A stretch of 64,000 nucleotides of DNA from Cylicocyclus nassatus (taxonomy: Eukaryota > Nematoda > Chromadorea > Rhabditida > Strongylidae). A program made the position numbers and the translations under genes. The notes beneath the pieces were generated by a model. That model ran no database searches. It was not told the DNA's origin and was given only the letters and a program-made list of their open reading frames with translations. Location: NCBI GenBank assembly GCA_958299035.1, contig CATQJL010000316.1:25645676-25709675 (forward strand), read 5' to 3'. The stretch's first letter is position 1. Every line of letters starts with the position of its first letter. This document shows, piece by piece, positions 43,101-52,376 of the stretch.

Positions 43101-44069
43101 GTTGCCTCTGTTGAGGACAACCATCGGTACAACCATCGGTTGCCTCTGTTGAGGACAACCATCGGTTGCCTCTGTTGAGGACAACCATCGGTTGCCTCTG
43201 TTGAGGACAACCATCGGTTGCCTCTGTTGAGGACAACCATCGGTTGCCTCTGTTGAGGACAATCATCGGTACAACCATCGGTTGCCTCTGTTGAGGACAA
43301 TCATCGGTACAACCATCGGTTGCCTCTGTTGAAGACAACCATCGGTTGCCTCTGTTGAGGACAATCATCGGTACAACCATCGGTTGCCTCTGTTGAGGAC
43401 AATCATCGGTATAACCATCGGTTGCCTCTGTTGAGGACAACCATCGGTTGCCTCTGTTGAGGACAACCATCGGTTGCCTCTGTTAAGGACAATCATCGGT
43501 ACAACCATTGGTTGCCTCTGTTGAGGACAATCATCGGTACAACCATCGGTTGCCTCTGTTGAGGACAACCATCGGTTGCCTCTGTCGAGGACAACCATCG
43601 TACCAACCATCGGTTGCCTCTGTTGAGGACAACCATCGGTTGCCTCTGTTGAGGACAATCATCGGTACAACCATCGGTTGCCTCTGTTGAGGACAACCAT
43701 CGGTTGCCTCTGTTGAGGACAACCATCGGTTGCCTCTGTTGAGGACAATCATCGGTGCAACCATCGGTTGCCTCTGTTGAAGACAACCATCGGTACAACC
43801 ATCGGTTGCCTCTGTTGAGGACAACCATCGGTTGCCTCTGTTGAGGACAACCATCGGTTGCCTCTGTTGAGGACAATCATCGGTACAACCATCGGTTGCC
43901 TCTGTTGAGGACAACCATCGGTACAACCATCGGTTGCCTCTGTTGAGGACAACCATCGGTTGCCTCTGTTGAGGACAACCATCGGTACAACCATCGGTTG
44001 CCTCTGTTGAGGACAACCATCGGTTGCCTCTGTTGAGGACAACCATCGGTTGCCTCTGTTGAGGACAAC

Positions 44070-44750
44070 CATCGTATCAATCATCTGTTGCCTCTGTTGA
44101 GGACAACCATCGGTACAACCATCGGTTGCTTCTGTTGAGGACAACCATCGGTTGCCTCTGTTGAGGACAACCATCGGTACAACCATCGGTTGCTTCTGTT
44201 GAGGACAACCATCGGTACAACCATCGGTTGCCTCTGTTGAGGTCAACCATCCATTGCCTCTGTTGAGGACAACCATCGGTACAACTATCGGTTGCTTCTG
44301 TTGAGGACAACCATCGGTTGCCTCTGTTGAGGTCAACCATCGGTTGCCTCTGTTGAGGACAATTATCGGTACAACCATCTGATGCCTCCGTTGAGGACAA
44401 CCATCGCTACAACCATCGGTTGCCTCTGTTGAGGTCAACCATCGGTTGCATCTGTTGAGGACAACCATCGGTACAACCATCGGATGCCTCTGTTGAGGAC
44501 AACCATCGCTACAACCATCGGTTGCCTCTGTTGAGGACAACCATCGGTACAACCATCGATTGCTTCTGTTGAGGACAACCATCGGTTGCCTCTGTTGAGG
44601 ACAATTATCGGTACAACCATCGGATGCCTCTGTTGAGGACAACCATCGCTACAACCATCGGTTGCCTCTGTTGAGGTCAACCATCGGTTGCCTCTGTTGA
44701 GGACAACCATCGGTACAACCATCGGTTGCCTCTGTTGAGGACAACCATCG
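44070..44750. repeat. Degenerate right edge of the array
   Basis: The last roughly 700 bases hold many one-off variants: CGTATCAATC (44,071), CATCCATTGCC (44,249), GTTGCATCTG (about 44,446), CGGATGCC (44,482 and about 44,611), CGCTACAACC and CGATTGCTTC (44,558). Edge units of satellite arrays usually diverge because unequal exchange homogenises the interior more often. The array stops at ACCATCGG against non-repeat sequence. Confidence 0.75.
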
Positions 44751-44910
44751 GGAGTTAGCACAGGGGTAATTGAGCATGCTGATTATTAGCACTGCGAGAA
44801 TAGGGAATTGGCATATAGAAGTGGGCACAGAGAAAGGCTGTACAGGGACAGGGATGTGACCTTTATTCTAGGTTTTAACAGGGCCGGGCGGAGCCGGGTA
44901 AGCCAGCTAG
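44748..44910 (+). mobile_element. Helitron-like element, 3' terminal region
   Basis: Immediately after the last repeat comes a stretch shared with 60,561-60,597 (GGAGTTRGCACAGGGG, then GAGCATGCTGATTA). The element then runs to a terminus ending CTAG at 44,907-44,910, followed by T at 44,911. A short GC hairpin (CCGG at 44,884-44,887 with CCGG at 44,894-44,897) lies about 10 bases upstream. Known Helitrons end in CTRR next to a 3' host T, with a GC-rich hairpin just upstream. No Rep/helicase gene is visible, so this is a non-autonomous copy or the end of a longer one. Its 5' end should lie beyond the array, outside the window. Confidence 0.68.
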
Positions 44911-45613
44911 TTCCCTATATACCGGAGGACTTTTCAGCTGCACCTCATCTGTACATCATTCTTTCTCTAACTGAAACACGTGCCATCAGAGTTAACGCGC
45001 AGCCCACCTGCGCGTTTCGTCGCGTTGCTTCTTGTGCGGATCGAGTTGCGCTATGTCTTCAAACTTTGTATACGCTTACGGGGTAACCTGCTATATCACC
45101 ATTTCCCCCATTTGCTTCGTTTATGCAGGTCTTAACGGTCCCCGTACCTTCAATACGTAGAGCCCTGTACTCTTGTGACCTTCACTTTTTCGACACAAAA
45201 GGACACACCCTTTACTAGAAAAAAAAACAGAGGTTATAAGGCGCGAAGACCCGGATGTCTACATCATAACATAATCGGAATGAATGCAAATGAAGCAAGT
45301 CTAGTAACTGATATCTCAAAACATCCCAGCAAGATCTAGAAATGCGTTTTTATTTTTTCTAGCGCTAAAAACAAGTTTTTGTGTAAATTTACATATATAA
45401 ATTCGGGACTACACTTGTGTTGCCTCCCTTTTAGCTTGCGATTGAGTTTCAAAGATTCACGAAAGCTGTTGAAATTTACCAGAAACAAGAAACTGCACAT
45501 CTTGCGTAAAGGGTTTTGTACAAAAATGCTGGTTTAACCGTTAAGGAGTGATTTTTAACGCCGGCGTTGTCAATGCTTTTAGTTGGTCGTGTGATGATGA
45601 TCAGAATGATATA
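44911..45613. other. Unique AT-rich stretch without a recognisable gene
   Basis: I see no supported reading frame. One 9-bp perfect hairpin, AACGCGCAG with CTGCGCGTT and a CCCAC loop, lies at 44,994-45,016. An 8-A run lies near 45,220. Confidence 0.6.
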
Positions 45614-45905
45614 TATAGTCGTCCTCACCCCACTAGTCGGTCGGTGGACGAATTCGAATTCGAACTGGCGCAGGCAGGTCGCGGCAGAGCACGGCACCTT
45701 AGCTCTCCGTTCAAATTCACGCATTCACTTTGCGTATTTCTTCGTCATTGCTTAGCAGTTTTTGTATTGTTTCAACGTTTTTGATCTATATTGAGTTTTT
45801 GTAATTGCTGAGCGTTGTCTCCTGCCGCGCTTTGCCGTGACAGGCCTGCTCCAATTCAAATTTGAATTCGTCCACCGACCGACTAGTGGGGTGAGGGCGA
45901 CTATA
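45614..45905. mobile_element. Inverted-repeat element with 82-bp arms
   Basis: The arm at 45,614-45,695 is repeated in inverted orientation at 45,824-45,905, with about 10 mismatches in 82 bases. Both arms contain CCCCACTAGTCGGTCGGTGG. About 128 bases separate them. No target duplication is obvious and no reading frame is credible; translations of both arms in opposite directions give the same peptide only because of the inversion. It is probably a small foldback element or an inverted pair of dispersed repeats. Confidence 0.7.
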
Positions 45906-46404
45906 ATGTTGCACGGTTTCATTGAGATTCTGCGAGATCGACGAGCCAGATGCGTCGCCGGCTCTGGCCTTTCTCCTCTGCTCGTCTCCGTCTCCACGCG
46001 TTCGTGCTACCTTGCTACCCAAACGCGGGGCACGGGTTATTAGGCTCTGGTAACCTTTTTTTCGTTTTTATGAACAATTCTAGCAAATGTTCAATTTTAA
46101 GGCTCTTGATCTCTATTTTGAGATTCACAGTGTCTCGAAATCCCATTCTGATTTGAAGGGGAAAGTTGGCAAAAAATCGTGTTTTTGAAAATTTTTTGCT
46201 CGATCTTTATTTCAGTTCTTTTCAGGCGGTCTTTTTCGTGCATTTAAAGACGTTGTTTCTGCTTCTATAATGTAGACAACTTTGTGGAGCTTACTTTTTT
46301 GACGGTGGTGACTTATTCAATAAAAAGCTTCAAAAAAGTGGGTTTTTGCTCATAGTTCTTTTCGACGTTATTAAAACGTTGACGACAGGGCCGATTTTTC
46401 GTTT
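45906..46404. other. AT-rich stretch without a recognisable gene
   Basis: The first 130 bases are GC-richer (GAGATCGACGAGCC and onward), the rest is T-rich. I see no supported gene or repeat. Confidence 0.5.
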
Positions 46405-46484
46405 ACTGCCATTTCGGACAGGAGCCTTTTTTGCTCTGCCAAACTTACGACCCACCTGTGGGTCGTATTGTCCGAAATGGTAGT
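46405..46484. repeat. Nested hairpin: 16-bp outer arms around a 9-bp inner stem
   Basis: Outer arms at 46,405-46,420 and 46,469-46,484 (ATTTCGGACA and its complement at the inner ends) pair with one mismatch. Inside lies ACGACCCAC-CT-GTGGGTCGT at 46,447-46,466, a perfect 9-bp stem. It could be a miniature foldback element or a structured RNA; the sequence does not decide. Confidence 0.7.
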
Positions 46485-47327
46485 CTTTTTGGAAGGAATT
46501 CAAAACATGTCTCCGAGAATATCCCCACAAGGGTTATCGAAGGCGCTGATTATCAAAATATAATTTGTTTCAGTTTTTGGCAGTATACGGTAAGATTACG
46601 GTAGTCATTCTGTACGAACCTAACATCACGGATTTTCGTGAAAAATTGTGTCTTGGGGTTATTTCACATGCTGATCACGATTATAGTGTCCACATTGTTC
46701 ACTACTTTCTTACGGTGGGACTACGGTAGCAGTACGGTAAAATTTCCATAAGAATCAAGAAACTGATGTAAGAAGGTGGTATTAGAACTTGAGACTATCA
46801 TTTTCGTAATCAGCATGCTAAAAAAACCTATATATGCAAGGTTTGAGCTTCCTGGGATGAACAATGCGAAAAATCAATAAAATCAATAAGCGATATTTTT
46901 TGATGTGCTGACATCAGTCTCGTGCTCTCCTTGTATTTCTTGTGCATGTAAACTTAACTTGTCAAAAACAGTACCTGTCTGCGAGAAATTTGAGCTAAAA
47001 TTTGTGCCTTACCTCTACCTACAGTATACCTACCGTAACATTACACTGCAGTATTCCGGAACCGGACCACTCCGGCTACAGCTTCGCCAAGGTGTCCCCA
47101 ATCATGTGCCAAAATCCCGTAGAATTCCATCGCATACTGACAAAGTTAGAGCTTTCGAAAACTTATGACCCACCGGTGGGTCGTATTGTCGTCAGTAAGT
47201 TAAGCTACCATTTCTTCCACGCTTGGAGGCGTCTTGCTCAGAATTATGAGCAGAACAAGACTCAAAACGTCACCAGAAACAGAAATTACCAAAGGAGGTA
47301 AAAACTCAAAGGACGCATCAGAAACTA
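46485..47327. other. Intergenic or intronic stretch with short motifs
   Basis: I see no supported gene. TACGGTA-type motifs recur at about 46,587-46,735, and an inverted relative lies near 47,026. A 14-base match (GTAATCAGCATGCT, 46,806-46,819) is the reverse complement of the Helitron-family motif at 60,584-60,597. A perfect 16-bp palindrome, GACCCACCGGTGGGTC, lies at 47,167-47,182. Confidence 0.5.
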
Positions 47328-48355
47328 TAAGGTCGTTTCGAAAGTAATGTCGCTTTTTTCAAATAAATGCCACATTTCATGGAATCAAGATTTTCAAGAA
47401 ATCTTAGAAGCATTCGATGCAGCATTTCATCCTCTTTCTAATGGTTGTAATTTCATTGCATAATAGTCATTGAGCTTTCGAAAAATTAACAAAATCTGCA
47501 ACACATGCTTTTTGCCATGGTAAAGTTCGGCAATTTTTTGAAATTTTTGTACCTATTCTCCAAAGAAGAACAAGTGGCATATAGGTAGAGCAAATCCTAT
47601 AGGACGTAAAGTAGTTTTTTCTTTTCCTTAGCTTGCTTCTTAGAGTTTTTCTTAGAGAATCCATTTTTCAATTCTATCAAATTCCATACTCGGTCAATTC
47701 AAACCTCATAGAGCAACAACTGGCAAGCAACTCGGGTGTCATTCGACGCAGCTTTTTCTCTTCTTTTTACCAGTTGTTTTTGGTTTCCGATTCATCAAGT
47801 TTTGCGAGATAAAATCATCATAATTTAGGTTTTCCAGGGCGCCTCCGGCTGTACCTGGAATTTTCGAAAGTTGCTAATCTGAAGCAGTAAACGCTCATTT
47901 CTTCGTAAAGTTAGTGTAAAACCATAATCCATTTTTGTAAGTTTCAAAATCCGATGATGTCTTGGTGTTTGATGCATTTGTGTGTGAGACGAGCTGCTAA
48001 AATTCGGTGGTTCCATCAAAAAATCTATACAGAAATTATGGCGAGATCTGAAAAGTAGAAAAAAGTTGTACTGTTTCCTGTACGGCTTGCTCCATCCATC
48101 CATTACTTGGACTCCTTCTAAGGTTTGTTATAAAATTTTAGAAAAATTGTGAAACTTGGCCATCTCAAAAAGCATAGGTCGCAGAATTTGACTCTTTTCT
48201 GGAAGCTCATTGACTGTATTGCAACAACTTTATAACCATTAGAAAGAGAATGAGATGATGCATCAAATGCTTTCAGAATCTCTTGCATCACATCTTTGTT
48301 CCACGAAATGTGGCGTACGTTTGAAAAAAGCGACATTACTTTCGGAACGACCTAA
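47328..48355. mobile_element. Non-autonomous mariner-type element, 1,028 bp
   Basis: The left end TAAGGTCGTTTCGAAAG and the right end, read inward as TTAGGTCGTTCCGAAAG, form terminal inverted repeats. Similarity continues for about 170 bases at roughly 80 per cent by eye. The element is flanked by TA at 47,326-47,327 and 48,356-48,357, the TA duplication typical of the Tc1/mariner superfamily. The interior has no transposase: the longest frames (near 47,825-48,103 and 48,118-48,336) show no catalytic motifs, and the second lies inside the terminal repeat. It is most likely an old deletion derivative. Confidence 0.85.
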
Positions 48356-48357
48356 TA

Positions 48358-49640
48358 AATTGACATCGAAGTGCATTTCACGTAGAATAAAACTTTGCTT
48401 TTTCATAACTAATTCTTTTCTTGTTTCTCTTCTTTGTGATAATCACCACTTCCAAAGTCTGGTTGTTTTGAAACAATCACAAGAAAGAAATTAGCTTTTT
48501 CTCGTCCCCTCCCCCCCCCGTGTTAAGGGTAGCCTGTTTGTGAAGCGAAAACCTGCAATTCAAAATTCCGAGTATCAATTAAGACATTTTTATTGGTTAC
48601 TAAAACTCTCTTTTGCTTTTGCTAATTGTTTTGCATCTTTTTTCATTCCTGTTTTCCTATAAACACTTTCCTTCACTTTTTACGGGAAGTAGAGATTTGA
48701 ACAACCTTCACTTTTGAGGTCCTATTTCTAGACTATCGAAGGTGTGATAGTCCTTGAAAGATGTGTGTTAATTTGGAGTTAACTTCGAGCAACTCTGAGT
48801 TTGAGCTGCGCATTTCGACAGGTTTATTAACGACCCTGGTACTTGTGATTAGCACGTCGAATAGCAATCATAAACCGAGTCCAAGCTAAATCCACTACCT
48901 TGGAATTTTTGAGTTACAAATAGCTTACCAAAAAAGGCCTTTTTGCATGGAGAAGCTTCTAGGAATAAAAACCAAACAACTTGCGACCGTACATGCACTG
49001 TGCATAGCGCCGTTAACTCAAATGAAGAATGGTCTTTTTGAAGAAACAACTGCTCGTAACTTTTTCACAGAAGATTATTGGCAGCTAAAAGCACAATTTG
49101 GTAACCGTGATCCAAGACCAACAGAATGATATGCATTACAAGTGGAAAGCTCACATCGACTCTAGGCCTTCTGCTTGTAAGACAGGTCATTATGAATTTA
49201 ACAAGGAGAAAAAGAAAGTCGCACTAGCAATTTCGAAGGAAATGTATGTCACCAGAAGCGCCTTCATTTCCCATGTGTGCTTTTTTTCCTGCGAAACCAC
49301 GTCTGGATCTGTAAGGCCTTAAGTAGCATAGCATTAGCAGAAAACTGTGCATAAACTACAATGTGCTAATGATATTGATCACGAGAAAAGGATAACCATT
49401 GGGAATCCGCACACGTGTTTTTGTACAGCTTTTAGCTCATTATCATTTAAGCTTTCTTGGATTTGTTCGAGTCGTTCAACTTAGACATTCGTGGTTGAGT
49501 GCCGCAACTGTTCACTCAAAAAATGAAAATCGCAAAAAAATAGCCCTGCGCGATAATTCATTTTGTCCCGACAGAGTTGCAACGATGAAATCACGTGATA
49601 TATGCAAGGCCCTAAGTTGGGGACAAAATTATTTTCTTGT
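48358..49640. other. AT-rich stretch without a recognisable gene
   Basis: A poly-C run lies at about 48,511-48,519. Open frames on the plus strand (48,947-49,129; 49,098-49,322; 49,399-49,710) are short and without recognisable domains or convincing splice signals. I found no transposon ends. Confidence 0.5.
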
Positions 49641-49870
49641 ACAGGCTACCTTCTTAGGGGAACGGTCGACTGATACCCAGATAGCCACTTACACCCTTAC
49701 CGGGTGGTAATAAGCGAGAAGAGACGCAGGCTTGTCTGCATCGCGCTACGCGGCAGCCCGAATCATCCACTCGCCGCACTCTGAGGTGCGAAGAGACTCA
49801 GGCCGCGCATCACAGTTCTGATGGCACAGCCAGTACCAGTGAATTAGACGTAACTGTGAAATATTGTATG
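49641..49870. other. GC-rich island of unknown nature
   Basis: This roughly 200-base island stands out from AT-rich surroundings. It holds two related segments, GCGAGAAGAGACGCAGGC (about 49,718) and GTGCGAAGAGACTCAGGC (about 49,787). It could be a dispersed repeat or a structured RNA; I recognise no tRNA or rRNA in it. Confidence 0.3.
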
Positions 49871-50170
49871 CTGACATGAGGAGTTAGCAAACTAGGTTAC
49901 TAGCAGATCAGTCAAAGCTCCAAAAGAAAGTTGAATTATTTCATTCTTTTCCTATCAGCTACATCATCTTGTGTAGAATCTTTGAAGTAAGCTGCTCTAC
50001 ACTTTTCGACTGTGGTGAGATTCCTTAGCTTGAATTGTTTTTCTCGCTTTCCAGAGAATGAATGTCTCCTAAAACTTTTTCTCCGTTCAAAAGCATGACC
50101 ATTTTGAAATTTTATGTTGTTCCCTAATTTTTGGAGTATGACAATACCTCGCACATGTCTTCTGTAATGA
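49871..50170. other. AT-rich stretch, nothing recognised
   Basis: I find no repeat, RNA gene or convincing exon here. One minus-strand open frame (49,936-50,205) has no recognisable domain and runs into the neighbouring repeat. Confidence 0.4.
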
Positions 50171-50649
50171 TTAGGTCGTACGTGATACTCTAAGAATTGT
50201 GCCATTCAAAGGCAATCCTCTCAAAAGAAATTGTAGGTTCTTTCACTAGCTCTTTCTAAAGTTACGATTCTCCAGCGAGCAATACAAAAGGGCGATTTTG
50301 CTTTATTTTGGCATTTTTCGGGGAAATCGTAACTTTTCATAGAGACGCTCAATCAGCGCAAACTTTGCACTGTTAGAAAGAGCTGGTAAAAGAACCTACG
50401 ATGCCGATTGCTCCGATTTTTGTTGCAAGTCCGATTTTTTATGACCCTACACGAAAAATTCAAATTTTGACTGATTTTAGTTTTTAGCTTCTATCTCCTT
50501 CGTTTGTAAACTTTAACGAACAGTTCAGGTACCGGTGCAAAGAGCATAGTTCCTGTCTTAGGCAAAATTTTGATCGTATAAATTTATTGAGAATTTAAAG
50601 AGTTATGAATTTTTGAAAATGGTGCGAACGAACTTTCGGTACAACCTAA
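50171..50649. mobile_element. Partial palindromic element related to 52,377-53,068
   Basis: The right half (about 50,270-50,649) matches the reverse complement of 52,377-52,740, including the CGCTCAATCAGCGC and ATGACCCTACAC segments. The right end reads CAACCTAA followed by TA (50,650-50,651). The left arm is mostly deleted: TTAGGTCGTACG at 50,171 resembles the expected terminus, and about 60 bases near 50,230-50,290 match the other arm. It carries no coding capacity. The mariner-like ends suggest a miniature element that is mobilised by another element's transposase. Confidence 0.65.
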
Positions 50650-50651
50650 TA

Positions 50652-51856
50652 TTTAGAAATTTGAGTTTGACTTTTTCAAACATTTCAAATAAGTTATTCG
50701 ATTATTTCCAGATGTTTTTTTCCTCAAAAATCTCCCGAGATGTGCCAATATTCGATTACTTGAATTCAGATAATCTGGAAACCGTAAGTCGGACAGTCCA
50801 AGCGTTTGAGTATTTCGAATTATTGTTCTATATTTGTTCGGAAACGATTGTATGATCCAGGTCATTTCGCACCTCAGAGCATGGTGGCGAGCGATTGCAC
50901 CGAAACAAAAAGATTGGAGGGGCGAGAGGGACTGCCACGTAAAGCAGTGCAATAAAGGCTGCGCTGCACCTCGATAATTACTACAGGGTGCGGCTGTGAG
51001 CAGCTGCGTATCAGTTAATACGGACCTCCTCTTCAGTCCCGTATTTTTGAAGGCAGTGTCAAGGCAAATCTGAGAGCATGGGTTTTTTGCGTGGAAACTG
51101 CAGGAAGATTTGTTTACACACTGCTCAAGCGGCAGCGCAAATGATTGATTCATGATGAGGAAACCATCCGCAAACTTTCCGCCCTGCGCCGTGACCGTAA
51201 CCCGCACCTGACTTCACCCACATTTGACACTGCGTTCGCGCTCGATTACGGTGCAAGCGCGCAGAGGGGATGGATTCCTAAGCCGTAAATGAACCACTAT
51301 GCTGCCGTTTGATGTGTGACTTAGCCAGCACCCTCTCATCCGCTTCCCGGCAAAAAAACTCATGTGCCCAGTTTTGCCTGAACGCTGCTTTTAAGTCCCG
51401 CAAAACTCTTGTAGGACTTGACCACGAATGTCCGAGAATTTCCAATTTCGGAACGCTCGTGATTCGACACTTGCTAGCACAGTTAATCAAAGTGGCCTTT
51501 CCCAGCGAGTCTTACACCACTTTGAAGAGCATCAAACGGTGTTTTCAAATCTGTTTCTATTATCTGGCAAGCGCCTCTGCATGCTGCTTTGTGAATATTT
51601 TCTGATGGGAGAAATGAACGCATAATCTAGATCAAATTAGATGTACGGTCAAGCTTAAACAGAGCAGTGTTAAGTAGGAATGTTTTGGACAAAAGTAATC
51701 TTCAAATGGTCTCTGCTCTGATCGTTGAGCATTTGAGCATTTGAAGAAATGCCACAATCTTAAGGTCGGAAACGTAATCAATTATCACTATTTGAGATGG
51801 TGTCAAGTTTCATAGCAGCACGATTGCCTCTACGTGCCATACAACCATCATACTCT
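50652..51856. other. Mixed stretch without a proven gene, possible dispersed repeat
   Basis: From about 50,880 to 51,560 the sequence is GC-richer than its surroundings. The longest frame (50,653-51,207, minus, 184 codons) has no recognised domain. A plus-strand frame at 51,309-51,605 contains a segment resembling one in that minus frame, so the two sides form a diverged inverted repeat centred near 51,225. I consider a decayed dispersed element more likely than a gene. Confidence 0.35.
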
Positions 51857-52021
51857 TCAAATACGATATCTTTCCCTCAAGCAAAGTAAAACTTGAAAGC
51901 ACCATTGCACAAAGTCCACGTAGAGGATTTGCGTTTGAAAACCTCCTGCTGTAGTTGCATTCCTTATGCCACATATGTTGTTCACCTTCAGCTTCCACAG
52001 CATTGAGTTGACGCATCAAAG
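51857..52021 (-). CDS. Candidate last two exons of an unidentified host gene
   Basis: On the minus strand a TTTCAG acceptor precedes a 36-nt open segment (52,021-51,986). Next comes a GTGAAC donor, a 37-nt intron-like gap (51,985-51,949) ending CTACAG, and a 92-nt segment (51,948-51,857) ending in TGA. Joined across the gap the frame stays open and gives about 41 residues rich in hydrophobic and aromatic positions (for example QILYVDFVQWCF). I do not recognise the family. The gap is short even for a nematode intron. Reading straight through also gives an open frame (52,019-51,810), so splicing is unproven. This is inference from splice signals and codon pattern only. Confidence 0.3.
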
Positions 52022-52058
52022 CTGAAAGCTTTTGTTTACCAAAGCTTTCTTATTAAAT

Positions 52059-52304
52059 TTAACAACTTAGATTGTAAGCGGCGTCTTCGATTTTGATTTT
52101 GGTGTAATCAATATTCCGACTTATGATAATATTCTTCGTAGATAATGAACTAAGGTAAGCACAGCCGACGAATAGAACGCGTATCAAAAAGCATATAACA
52201 GGCGGTGACCATTGCAAATATTTTTTTTCGTAGAACCGATACACCAGCATAGCGAGAAGAAAAGAAACTGTCACTCCGACATAGGGATCCGAATCATTGC
52301 AAAT
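52059..52304 (-). CDS. Exon-like membrane segment, possibly acyltransferase-3 family
   Basis: A minus-strand frame, open from 52,304 to a TAA at 52,059, encodes a hydrophobic segment, then a YEKKYLQWS stretch, then a second hydrophobic segment. Membrane O-acyltransferases of the acyltransferase-3 (OafA-like) family, abundant in nematodes, often end their membrane domain with a helix followed by an FxEKxYL-type motif, which is why I suggest that family. The match rests on one motif from memory. No catalytic histidine region is visible nearby, because upstream sequence is replaced by the palindromic element at 52,377-53,068. It could equally be chance AT-rich sequence or a pseudogene piece. Confidence 0.28.
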   Translation of the reverse strand: MCNDSDPYVGVTVSFLLAMLVYRFYEKKYLQWSPPVICFLIRVLFVGCAYLSSLSTKNIIISRNIDYTKIKIEDAAYNLSC

Positions 52305-52376
52305 TCATTTGAATGTTGTTGAGACATTCTGGAGCAAACACGGGTTGAGAGAATTTTATTTTATCACGTCATCCTC

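Larger units (their letters stand above)
1..44750. repeat. Giant minisatellite array of 26-bp and 38-bp units
   Basis: Every base from the left edge to about 44,750 belongs to one tandem array, so it is at least 44.7 kb long and open on the left. Two unit lengths alternate without fixed order: 26 bp, and 38 bp made of the 26-mer plus a 12-bp piece (GGTACAACCATC). From the length I estimate some 1,300 to 1,500 units. Recurrent variants serve as markers: GAGGACAATCATCGG, GCTTCTG, GTTAAGG, GTCGAGG, CGTACCAATCATCTG, GCTGAGG with CATGTGTAC, and GGTTCCCTC. The plus-strand unit contains TGA; the minus strand of the consensus has no stop triplet. No spacer, gene or transposon interrupts it. I see no sign that it encodes a protein. 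Confidence 0.98.

Noticed and set aside
43508..43690. Plus-strand 60-codon frame in the array
   Set aside because: It exists only because variants remove the TGA of the unit locally.
1..44750. CRISPR array (regular hairpin-forming repeats)
   Set aside because: There are no unique spacers and no cas genes; the intervening bases are part of the repeat, and the surroundings are eukaryotic.
280..44761. Hundreds of minus-strand reading frames of up to 620 codons inside the array
   Set aside because: They arise because the unit has no stop triplet on that strand and cycles through all frames. All three frames encode the same kind of repeat at once, and there is no promoter, splice signal or non-repeat domain.
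47825..48336. Minus-strand frames inside the 47.3-kb mariner element as transposase
   Set aside because: No catalytic motifs; one of the two lies in the terminal inverted repeat.
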